DNA of 64,000 nucleotides from Prosapia bicincta (lineage: Eukaryota > Arthropoda > Insecta > Hemiptera > Cercopidae). Below are positions 26,906 to 36,999 of the stretch, piece by piece. The notes under the pieces are model-generated. The model did no database searches. It was not told the origin of the DNA and worked only from the letters and a program-made list of their open reading frames with translations. How positions within the stretch are numbered: the first letter of the stretch is position 1; every line of letters starts with the position of its first letter. The stretch covers positions 15,353,868 to 15,417,867 of the forward strand of contig JBAIZL010000002.1 in the NCBI GenBank assembly GCA_036971475.1. The letters run 5' to 3'. A program made the position numbers and the translations under genes.

Positions 26906-28087
26906 CTCTCGTCCTGGACCGACGTCCCATATATGCGCTGTACGGACTCTCGTCCTGGACCGACGTCCCACATATGCGCTGTACGGTCTCTCGTCCTGGA
27001 CCGACGTCCCACATATGCGCCGTACGGTCTCTCGTCCTGGACCGACGTCCCACATATGCGCTGTACGGTCTCTCGTCCTGGACCGACGTCCCACATATGC
27101 GCTGTACGGTCTCTCGTCCTGGACCGACGTCCCACATATGCGCCGTACGGTCTCTCGTCCTAGACCGACGTCCCACATATGCGCTGTACGGTCTCTCGTC
27201 CTGGACCGACGTCCCACATATGCGCTGTACGGTCTCTCGTCCTGGACCGACGTCCCATATATGCGCCGTACGGTCTCTCGTCCTGGACCGACGTCCCACA
27301 TATGCGCCGTACGGTCTCTCGTCCTGGACCGACGTCCCACATATGCGCCGTACGGTCTCTCGTCCTGGACCGACGTCCCACATATGCGCTGTACGGTCTC
27401 TCTACCTGGACCGACGTCCCACATATGCGCTGTACGGTCTCTCGTCCTGGACCGACGTCCCACATATGCGCTGTACGGTCTCTAGTCCTGGACCGACGTC
27501 CCACATATGCGCTGTACGGTCTCTCGTCCTGGACCGACGTCCCATATATGCGCTGTACGGTCTCTCGTCCTGGACCGACGTCCCACATATGCGCTGTACG
27601 GTCTCTCGTCCTGGACCGACGTCCCACATATGCGCTGTACGGTCTCTCGTCCTGGACCGACGTCCCACATATGCGCTGTACGGTCTCTCGTCCTGGACCG
27701 ACGTCCCATATATGCGCTGTACGGACTCTCGTCCTGGACCGACGTCACATATATGCGCTGTACGGACTCTCGTCCTGGACCGACGTCCCACATATACGTT
27801 GTACGGTCTCTCGTCCTGTACCGACGTCCCACATATGCGCCGTGCGGTCTCTCGTCGTGAACCGACGTCCCATATATGCGCCGTACGGTCTCTCGTCCTG
27901 TACCGACGTCCCACATAGGCGCTGTACGGTCTCTCGTCGTGGACCGACGTCCCACATATGCGCCGTACGGTCTCTCGTCGTGGACCGACGTCCCACATAT
28001 GCGCCGTACGGTCTCTCTTCCTGGACCGACGTCCCACATATGCGCCGTACGGTCTCTCTTCCTGGACCGACGTCTCACATATGCGCC
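26906..28087. repeat. GC-rich 41-bp minisatellite, about 29 copies
   Basis: The unit is CTCTCGTCCTGGACCGACGT followed by CCCACATATGCGCTGTACGGT, giving 41 bp per repeat with few indels. It is well over half G+C in a strongly AT-rich neighbourhood. The left copies are almost identical; the right third (after about 27780) accumulates variants such as GTCCTGTACC, GTCGTGGACC and TTCCTGGACC. The unit has no stop codon in most frames and 41 is not a multiple of three, so several frames on both strands stay open for 150-314 codons, each cycling through the unit in three registers. This is repeat-driven openness, not evidence of a gene. Confidence 0.97.
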
Positions 28088-28554
28088 CAGGGTAGTTAAA
28101 ATGAACCGATGGGTAATATTTGGGAGTCTGCGCGTTACTTTTATTCCACTCACAAATCAGTAGTTTATTTTAACGGCTTGAATTATATTCGTATCTGTCT
28201 ACAGACATGTCTGACTTTATGTGGAATACTTGGTCTCTCAGTTTTCAAGGCCAATGACATAGAAATAACATTCTTGTTTATTCCTAAGGCAGTTTTCTTT
28301 TTCAATGATTACGTTTTATTAGGTTTACTCTAAATGACATTTATCAGAGAAGATGTTAACGTGTTACAAGTGAGTGGTAAGTTTGTAAATATATTGTTCT
28401 GTGTTTAGAAATCAAACATATTTGTTTCTCTTACAATAATGTTGATATTGTGTGTATCATTTCGATATATAGGCCTATATAAGCATTCTGTCTAGCATGG
28501 CGTAACTAACACGAGTTAGTTGGGCGTTCGTTTATATAAGCCTTTGTAGTGGCT

Positions 28555-28835
28555 CTTACGTGAGACGATCGGTCTATGATCGGACTTCGTGCTCTAGACC
28601 GACCGCCCCATATATGCGCCATCCCAAAACAGTAAAAGCAAAAGTATACATTCATCAAACATACTTGTGGTATTTTTATGTAGCATAATAACTTATTACA
28701 ACATCATTCCACTTTTGGTCTGTAACGAAGGTCGGACCCACATTAAAGTAGTCTGTGTGGAAACATCTAATTTTTACCGCCGGTCCCTTGTGAAAAACCA
28801 AACGGCGCATATATGCGCCGCTCGGTAGAGAAAAT
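28555..28835. repeat. Isolated diverged relatives of the 41-bp unit
   Basis: Single copies lie outside the array. At 28563-28616, GATCGGTCTATGATCGGA, CTCTAGACCGACCGCCCCAT and ATATGCGCC match the unit in order. At 28780-28820 a CCGGTCCCTTGTG...GGCGCATATATGCGCC stretch matches its end. The second holds an 18-bp perfect palindrome at 28803-28820. These suggest the array grew from a longer dispersed sequence. Confidence 0.6.
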
Positions 28836-28839
28836 GTCA

Positions 28840-29340
28840 TAAATACAATTTTCAAAACGCAGAGTTCTTTATTGCAATCTAACCACCACCTACGTCACAG
28901 TATTGTAAAGTTCTCATCCAACGGGAAACGAACAAAGTAAAATCCCTAAGGAAATCCAAGGAGTGGACACAACTAACTGAACAGTGCTTATTGAAAATTT
29001 GAAAGACACAGTAGCATTAGACTTATCCCGAGGGAGGAAAAACACAGGTGGTGCAATATAGATGCAATTACGTTATAGAAACTGTCTAAACACTTCCGAA
29101 GACACCGTTTCATGCCGTAACGAAATAGAATAAACATGGTTATAGACCAAACAAACCCTGTATGTTTATTACAAAAATGAAACTATGATAATTATATTTG
29201 AGTTTATTTTTATTCCATTATTATGGAAAAATAACTGGATCATATGAATGACTTTGACCTTGACATCGATGCATTGTAATATAATACCATATAACAAAAG
29301 TACAAAATCATCAAAACAAAAATATTTAAAACACATACAT
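28840..29340. other. Noncoding sequence, nothing recognised
   Basis: Mixed composition. No frame, repeat or RNA gene that I can support. Confidence 0.4.
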
Positions 29341-29349
29341 CTTTCAACA

Positions 29350-31390
29350 ACCCTTTTGGTGTGTGGTTGTTATCACATTTTGCTTTGTTGTTGTTATCAC
29401 ACTTTGCTGTGTTGTTGTTATCAAAATTTGCTGTGTGGTAGTTATCCCAATTTGCTGTGTGAATGTTATCACACTTTGCTGTGTAGTTCTTATCACATTT
29501 CGCTGTGTGGTTGTTATCAGAATTTTCTATGTTGTTGTTATCACATTTTGCTTTGTTGGTGCTATCACACTTTGCTGTGTTGTTGTTATCACAATTGGCT
29601 GTGTGGAAGTTATCCCAATTTGCTGCGCGGTTGGTATCACATTTTGCTGTGTGGTTGGTATCACATTTTGCTGTGTGGTTGTTATCAAACTTTGCTGTGT
29701 GGTTGTTATCAAACTTTGCTGTGTGGTTTTTATCACACTCTGCTGTGTTGTTGGTATTACACTTTGCTGTGTAGTTCTTATAACACTTCTCTGTCTAGTT
29801 TTTATCAGAATTTTCTATGTTGTTGTTATCACATTTTGCTTGGTTGGTGTTATCACACTTTGCTGTGTTGTTGCTATCACAATTTGCTGTGTGGTGGTTA
29901 TCCCAATTTGCTGTGTGCTTAGTATATCACTTTTCTGTGTGTTTGTTATCACACTTTGCTGTGTGGTTGGTATCACATTTTGCTTTGTTGGTGTTATCAC
30001 GCTTTGCTGTGTTGTTGTTACCACAATTTGCTGTGTGATAGTTATCCCAATTTGCTGTGTGGTTGGTATCACATTTTGCTGTGTGGTTGTTATCACAGTT
30101 TGCTGAGTAGTTCTTATCACACTTCGCTGTGTGGTTGTTATCAAACTTTGCTGTGTGGTTGTTATCACACTTTGCTGTGTGGTTGGTATTAAACTTTGCT
30201 GTGTAGTTCTTATCACACGTCGCTGTGTGGTTTTATCAGGATTTTCTATGCTGTTGTTATCTTATTTTGCTTTGTTGGTGTTATCACACGTTGCTTTGTT
30301 GTTGGGATCACACTTTGCTGTTTTGTTGTTATCACAATTTGCTGTATGGTAGTTATCCCAATTTGCTCTGTGGTTGGTATCACATTTTTCTGTGTGGTTG
30401 TTATAAAACTTTGCTGTGTGGTTTTTATCACACTTTGCTGTGTGGTTTTTATCACACTTTGGTGTGTGGTTGTTACTACACTTTGCTGTGTGGTTGTTAT
30501 CCAAATTAGCTGTGCGGTTGGTATCACACTTCTCTGTGGGTTTGTTATCACACTTTGCTGTGTAGTTCTTATCACACTTCGCTGTGTGGTTGTTATAAGA
30601 CTTTTCTATGTAGTTGTTATTACATTTTGCTTTGTTGTTGTTATCACACTTTGCTGTGTTGTTGTATCACACTTTGTTGTGTGGTTGTTATCAAACTTTG
30701 CTGTGCGGTTGTTATCCCACTTTGCTGCATGGTTTTTATAACCCTTTACAGTACGGTTATTATCACACTTTGTTTTGTGGCTACCATCCCATTTCGCTGT
30801 TTGGTTGTCATCACACTTTGCTGTGTGGTTGTTATCACACTTTGATGTGTGGTTGTTATCACATTTTGCTTTGTTGTTGGTATCACAATTTACTGTGTCG
30901 CTGTTATAACACTTTGCGGTGTGGTTCTTAGCACACTTTGCTGTGTGGTTGTTATCAAACTTTGTTGTGTCGTTATTAACACACTTTACTGTGTGGTACT
31001 ATTTCACTTTGCTGTGTGGTTGTTATCACACATTGCTGTGTGGTTGTTATCACACTTTGATGTGTGGTTGTTATCAAACTTTGTTGTGTCGTTATTAACA
31101 CACTTTACTGTGTGGTACTATTTCACTTTGCTGTGTGGTTGTCATCACACTTTGCTGTGTGGTTGTTATCACACTTTGATGTGTGGTTGTTATCACATTT
31201 TGCTTTGTTGTTGGTATCACAATTTACTGTGTCGCTGTTATCACACTTTGCGGTGTGGTTCTTAGCACACTTTGCTGTGTGGTTGTTATCAAACTTTGTT
31301 GTGTCGTTATTAACACACTTTACTGTGTGGTACTATTTCACTTTGCTGTGTGGTTGTTATCACACATTGCTGTGTGGTACATTATCAAAC
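29350..31390. repeat. 24-bp minisatellite, about 85 copies
   Basis: The unit is TGTGTGGTTGTTATCACACT plus TTGC (24 bp, eight codons). Frames stay open for up to 247 codons with VVVITLCC-like, CGCYHTLL-like or, on the minus strand, TTQQSVIT-like octads. The right end shows secondary block duplication. The phrase TTGTTGTGTCGTTATTAACA followed by CACTTTACTGTGTGGTACTA occurs near 30961, 31081 and 31297. A block starting GATGTGTGGTTGTTATCACA at 30844 recurs at 31178. Confidence 0.95.
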
Positions 31391-31399
31391 TGTGACAGC

Positions 31400-31760
31400 A
31401 ACATAAGATGTATGTTATTCACTGATGGTTTACCGAGATTACTTAGATCCCATTGATTAGTTTAAATATTTTTATTTTGTCACGAATTTTATAAATAATC
31501 AGAACTGTAATAAATCTCAAAAATTATTTTCCTTCCAAATAGTTATTTATTGGTGTCATACTAGGGTCGATCATTTAAAATGTAGCTCCTGATAAAGACA
31601 ATATCCTTCAAAAAGACCCAATACTGTGGCTTGACTATCTGTATTTACATTGTTTGTTGTAGTAAATAATAATTAATTATTACCCAAGAACTGATGGAGG
31701 TGACATCTAATCGTCAAAACTAGTCGGTTTGTTTTAAAACTAGTTGTTCGTGGCTCTCTC
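31400..31760. other. Noncoding spacer
   Basis: AT-rich, nothing recognised between the 24-bp array and the GT tract. Confidence 0.4.
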
Positions 31761-31761
31761 T

Positions 31762-32070
<309 letters not shown>

Positions 32071-32694
32071 TCACATTGACATCCCGTTCTAAAGTACCTT
32101 TAAAGTTAAAAGTTTCAAGAACATCGAGATTTTAATTTAAAATCTATTGCAAAATATATTTGTTGATTCCATCTCCACGTGAGCTAATAGTTTGCACTAA
32201 AAAACTCGTGACTATTTTACAACTTTTCTATAGTAGTACGTACGTATATTGGTTGAGGACGGCTGTTTCGGGAGATTTGTCCCATTTCAGCTCAGACTGT
32301 AACTGATCTCAAAGATTATCGTAGATTAGTGTAGGGGTGGATATTATGGTGGGTCTGGGTGTATTTGGTGAGTAATAGGGTTGTAAAAATTATTTCTGAC
32401 CGACAGGCACGTAAAAACGATTAATTAAAAACATTTTGAAAAAACAGTTCGGACAGAAAATGATTGTGATCTGGCCTAAACTAGTTATATGAGTGATACA
32501 ATTACATTGTATTATACACGTAACCACGACATTGAAAAAGCGCATGGTTTTTGTTGTGTCTACATGGGATCTACCCCTCTACCCACTACACTGTGCTTCC
32601 CAACCTGTGCTTAAATAAATACAAACACTACTTGTACGAAGCACATACACGAGCTTTTCATTTGCAAACTTCTAACTGTTATTCGATATATAAT

Positions 32695-32900
32695 GCCCAA
32701 CCTCATTTCCTTTAATGGCAGCCCAGCTCCGCGGTGCATTTCAGCTAAAATATGTGTTGGCGTCTGGAGTAATTAATTAATGTGCACGCTTATGTCTCCG
32801 CTTACATCCAGAAATGTGAAATAAGCACTTCCGTTTCCGTTCACAGTTTACACGTTTAGCTCAGTGAGGGAGCTTTGCAAGAACAGTTACCGACAACGTG
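32695..32900. other. Candidate conserved noncoding block
   Basis: High-complexity block containing GGAGTAATTAATTAATGTGC, a homeodomain-type cluster, amid AT-rich DNA. No open frame. Regulatory function is a guess from composition and motif type. Confidence 0.25.
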
Positions 32901-33094
32901 TGTAACGAGTTTAGGCAATGTTTGCAAAATGTGATTATATCACTGAAATTAGTTCAGAAATTTCAATTTATTTTGCAGGTCAATTTTACTAATAACTTTA
33001 ATAAATCTTATTTACTTGATAATTTTCACAGTTTTTATAATCATTAGAAATAGGTAATTTTGCATTCTCGTCGTGTAATGTATTATCAAAGTCG

Positions 33095-33255
33095 CTTCTT
33101 GCAATCATCTTGAACTCACTGACTAAGCTATAAGTAATTATTGCGTAAAGGTAAATACCTTTGAGCTTACTGACGCGTTTCGAAACAATCGTTTCATTTA
33201 CAGAGTAGACGGTTGGCTTTGTAAATCAATCAATTGTTGGGAAAAGCGTCAGTAG
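33095..33255. mobile_element. PLE-like palindromic fragment (family B)
   Basis: Shares GCAATCATCTTGAACTCACT-type sequence and a CTGACGCGTTTCGAAAC end with the inner palindrome at 4.1-4.3 kb. Its own arms, CTGACGCGTTTCGAAACAAT and TTGTTGGGAAAAGCGTCAG, face each other. Read on the minus strand it ends in GAAACGCGTC, the helix III-plus-cleavage-site end of a hammerhead. Confidence 0.55.
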
Positions 33256-33529
33256 CAGTAGCTGAGTTACACTTATTTATGCAGTAGCTACTTATAGTAA
33301 TGTAATATAATAACAACTCTGTATAACAAATGTCAGAATAACAAATTTGTTCATAAAAACTACAAGAACATAATAGTAAATAATAAATCTGAAAATGCAC
33401 GTTTAGGCTGAAAGCCACAATAAATAACAATACTGTACCAACAACAAATACAGCACGGCCTATTGTTAGAGTTAGTTTGAGAAAGGTAGATTTCAAAACT
33501 ATCTGAAATATCCAAAAGGAAAAACTGTA

Positions 33530-33780
33530 AATATTCTGTAAACTGTAAATATTATTCACTGAAAATTTCACTACAATCTAGTTTATAAAACTACGTACAG
33601 ACTAGTTTCGAGGACTATGTCGCCTTCATCAGTGCCTCGTTACTACCTGACCCTACCATAAAGTCGCCACTCACTAATAAAGGTGACATCGTGGTCGAAA
33701 CTGGTCTGTATGTATTAATATATTAGTATTTAGTGAGATTTTGAGTGAAATCTTTTAATATTTACTGTTGTGAACTGTTG
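33530..33780. mobile_element. PLE-like palindromic element
   Basis: The arms face each other around 33645. On the minus strand the left arm reads CTGATGAAGGCGACATAGTC then CTCGAAACTAGTCTGTACG. The right arm on the plus strand reads CTAATAAAGGTGACATCGTG then GTCGAAACTGGTCTGTATG. The outer ends also correspond (GTGAAATTTTCAGTGAATAA versus GTGAAATCTTTTAATATTTA). A degraded third copy of the right arm lies at about 34640-34735. Confidence 0.7.
33597..33635 (-). ncRNA. Hammerhead-ribozyme-like motif
   Basis: Minus strand: helix I GCA/UGU (weak, includes a G-U pair), intact core CUGAUGA, one extra A, helix II GGCGAC/GUCCUC with one mismatch and one G-U, GAA, helix III as self-complementary ACUAGU, then C, giving a canonical GUC cleavage triplet. 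The imperfect helix II suggests decay. Confidence 0.5.
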
Positions 33781-33924
33781 TAACTAAGCTCTTACTAACC
33801 TAGTATAAAAATAACGGCCGGGCTCTTGCTATTTTTATTGTGAGTTTTAGAGTCACTAAACGAACGGGTTTCATTTAAATCGCCTCTAGCAAAGTCTACC
33901 TTTACAAGGAACCTTACACAGGCT

Positions 33925-34239
33925 GTATTACTCAAGGATTTCCCTATTTACATTATGACGTAATTAAATGTATTACTCAAGGATTTCCCTATTTACATTA
34001 TGACGTAATTAAATGTATTACTCAAGGATTTCCCTATTTACATTATGACGTAATTAAATGTATTACTCAAGGATTTCCCTATTTACATTATGACGTAATT
34101 AAATGTATTACTCAAGGATTTCCCTATTTACATTATGACGTAATTAAATGTATTACTCAAGGATTCCCCTATTTACATTATGACGTAATTAAATGTATTA
34201 CTCAAGGATTTCCCTATTTACATTATGACGTAATTAAAT
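33925..34239. repeat. 45-bp tandem repeat, exactly 7 copies
   Basis: Units begin at 33925, 33970, 34015, 34060, 34105, 34150 and 34195 with GTATTACTCAAGGATTTCCC. The copies are identical apart from one TTTCC to TTCCC change in the sixth. Each unit carries TGACGTAAT. Such identity means recent expansion or ongoing homogenisation. Confidence 0.98.
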
Positions 34240-34365
34240 GTATTGTTAACGTAATAATTATAATGACAAGAAAAATCTGACGTCATTTTAATATTAACAG
34301 GGTCTCGATATTCTTAATATGCTGTTCTTCACCTCTGTTAGGAGTAATTGTATACATTTGAGTAG

Positions 34366-34553
34366 GCCTACAGTTTTTTGATTTTCCTAACATTCAAATA
34401 TTTCTCTTTGTAGAAACGTTTCGGAATTACTCTATCCACAAAACTTTTGTTTTGTACTTAAATATATTACTATTTAGGTTTTGAGAATGGCGTTATTCCG
34501 AAACGTGTCAACAAAGAGAAATATTTGAATGTTAGGAAAGGCAGAAAACTGTA
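34366..34553. mobile_element. PLE-like palindromic element
   Basis: The left arm, CTACAGTTTTTTGATTTTCC to AACGTTTCGGAATTAC, is matched inverted by GTTATTCCGAAACGTGTCAA to AGGCAGAAAACTGTAC, at high identity over about 60 bp with a spacer of about 60 bp. Both arms contain CCGAAACGT, the GAAA plus ACGU helix III of the hammerhead-like ends seen elsewhere. Confidence 0.65.
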
Positions 34554-34834
34554 CTATAATGTATATAAATAGTAGAGTATATGAAGAATAACAACTTAGT
34601 TGCTTGATAACTTGAACCACTTACGATGTAACTAATGTTCAATATCAAGAGTGGACGGTGCTGTCTTTGAAACTAGCCTGTCTGAATAATTGGTATTTAG
34701 TGAATATGCTGTGAAATCTTTTAGTATTTACATTTGTTGAAGCTACAGTATTTGTTTTCAGTTTTTTTGTTGTGCATTTTTAAGCTATTGTGTAAATTTC
34801 ACTTTTTGTATGAATTTGGAAAAAAAAACACTAA

Positions 34835-35105
34835 TTACTTATTTATTCAGCAGACACGTTTTGCGCGAGGTCAGCGCATTATTCAATGCTGTAAATTACT
34901 GACAAAACTGTTGTTAGGGTGTGTTGTGTTTGTGTGAGTCTGTGGTTTATGTTTGTTCTGTGGTGTGTTATTGTTCATAGAGTAGTTGTTAATTATGTGC
35001 TCAAATATAGTATTTGATTGTGAGTGTGTTTTGCCATTCAGAATGTGTTCAATATAGTATTTATGTGTTTATATATCTCATAGTTTTCTGTTGCGTTTAG
35101 TTTGT
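34835..35105 (-). mobile_element. Inverted copy of the PLE 3' end
   Basis: Reverse complement of about 35415-35690 at high identity: ACAAAACTGTTGTTAGGGTG, GAGTAGTTGTTAATTATGTG and TTTTGCCATTCAGAATGTGT each match the right arm inverted. It faces the relic gene across about 300 bp of unique PLE sequence, so a transcript through both would form a long hairpin. A 67-codon plus-strand frame at 34734-34937 is antisense to this PLE arm and not a gene. Confidence 0.8.
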
Positions 35106-35241
35106 TGCTTTTTTTTATCTAGTGTAGGGTTTTTAGATATGTGTCTATGTGTGTGAGTGTAGTGTGTTTTGAATGTGTACACATACATGCGTTTAGATTA
35201 CATGTCGTGTAGACGTTATGTAGTTACACGTACGTGTAGAT

Positions 35242-35636
35242 TACACATGTTTAAACTAACATGCGTTAACAACTGTCCCTGCTTTTACCTAGGACTAACA
35301 GGGAGAACATTCACCACAAGATAGGAAGAACACGTAAAACAGATAAGAAAGACAAAACCTCAATCAAATTTCGCCATACACATACAAAACTACATTACAT
35401 CAATAAAAGGAAAAAACTTAAAACAGTAGACAACTATGAGATGTATAAACACCATAAATACTATCCACAACACATTCTAAATGGCAAAACACACTCCCAA
35501 TCAAACACTATATTTGAGCACATAATTAACAACTACTCTAGGAACAATAACACACCACAGAACAGAAATACACCACAGACTCACACCAACACAACACACC
35601 TGAGCAACAGTCTTGTCAGTAATTCACAGCATTGAA
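35242..35636 (+). pseudogene. Broken PLE GIY-YIG endonuclease domain
   Basis: Penelope-like elements encode a reverse transcriptase followed by a GIY-YIG endonuclease that nicks target DNA. Only the endonuclease end is seen here. Near 35250 the frame reads FKLTCVNNC, then YLGLTGRTFTTR from 35286, matching the family's Cys-containing loop and YIG-type strand with its conserved Arg. After an in-frame TAG it continues EEHVKQIRKTKPQSNFAIH (the helix with Glu-His, then the Asn-Phe-Ala-x-His segment). A frameshift then moves the frame, which reads TVDNYEMYKHHKYYP and continues to the stop at 35635, the Glu-x-x-x-Tyr-Lys region. One stop and one frameshift mark it as dead. The reverse transcriptase part is absent upstream, where the inverted 3' end lies instead. 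Confidence 0.85.
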
Positions 35637-35699
35637 TAATGCGCTTACCTCGCCCAAAACGCATCTGCTGAATAAATCAGTAAGTAGTAGTTTTTGGCT

Positions 35700-36515
35700 A
35701 AGTTAATACAAAAAAGTGTAATCTGTTTGTTTTTATTTATTTGTTATCAAGGCATGTTCTAGTTATTAGAATAGAAATCCAAGAATTATATTGAATTAAA
35801 CGTCAAGATGAGAGTTCGAACTAACACGTTTACTCGCTTACGAAATCGACTTCCATACTTTGATGAATATAAGGTATAAAACACAGTAAAATTAACCCCT
35901 TCTCTATGTGACAGAATATATTTTCGGGGTTATAAAGCAGTTAGTTTTGAAGACTGTTTCACTGAAGTTTCGCCAATAAACCCAACAAAACGTAGTGCAA
36001 TTTTGAGGCCACGAGTAGAACAGATTGCTATGGGAAGAATGTCTTGACACTAAACAAGTACTGGGGCAAGACATAAGGTGTCCCGGTTCCGTAACATTAC
36101 GCTAAAACCACTGACGTCATTTTACTGCTGGTTTTATTGTTACTACAACGAGATGGGTTAGATGACGCTTTATTGATAAAATCATGGGTTGTATCAGCCT
36201 AACGGTCCTACTTATAACTATCTATTGGCAAATATACAAAATATAATTTTTTTATTTCAAGTTACAAATACCCTATGTTATATTTTGGATAGTAAACGTA
36301 CCTCTAGAAAAACATTTCACACATAACTTTAGATTCTTTTTGTTGTTATTCTCGTTAGATATTTTGTTTTTTTGCATCTTTTCTCAATCAGAGATATGCA
36401 TTAGTATTATAATTTGCCCTGAGCTTCGGTCAATAAAAATGTTCTATTCCCGTAATCATTGTAAGCAAATATTTCTTTCTTAAGGATCACAATGATTTTT
36501 GTCACTGATGATCGA
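35700..36515. other. AT-rich noncoding sequence
   Basis: No gene recognised downstream of the PLE relic. Confidence 0.4.
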
Positions 36516-36519
36516 TGAT

Positions 36520-36990
36520 ATCCCCACTATAATAAACTAGTTACTATAAACTATGCATATCACGGTAAATTATGCACTATAAACAATAGAGTATAAACTT
36601 AGGACTATAAACTACGAATTATAAAATATGCACTATAAACTGCGTACTAAGAAGTAGTCACTATAAGCCATGGACTATAAACTATTTACAATACATTATA
36701 AACTATAAGCTATGCACTATAAACTATACACTATAAACTAAGGAATATACACTTTGGACTATTAACTATGTACTAAAATTTGTATACTATAAATTATGCT
36801 CTATAAACTATGCTCGGTAAGCTATGGACGGACTATAACCTATTATGCATAATAGGTTACTATATGTACTACATACTATGCACTATATACAGTGTACTAT
36901 TAACAATGTACTATAAACTACTCAGTATAATATATGCACTATAAACTACGAGCTTCAAGCACTCTAAACGACCCGGTATATGTTGCACTG
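36520..36990. repeat. Degenerate CTATAAACTATG short repeats
   Basis: Dozens of variants of (T/C)ACTATAAACTATG(C/T) with irregular 12-24-bp spacing. An old, strongly diverged tandem array. Confidence 0.8.
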
Positions 36991-36999
36991 AAAAAATTT

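Noticed and set aside
26869..28163. Arg/Asp-rich frames of 150-314 codons
   Set aside because: Open in several frames of the same 41-bp satellite at once, with no non-repetitive extension.
29248..31456. Cys/Leu/Val-rich frames resembling membrane or cysteine-rich proteins
   Set aside because: They are translations of the 24-bp minisatellite in different registers and are interrupted wherever a unit has an indel.
34734..34937. 67-codon plus-strand frame
   Set aside because: Its second half is antisense to the inverted PLE arm.
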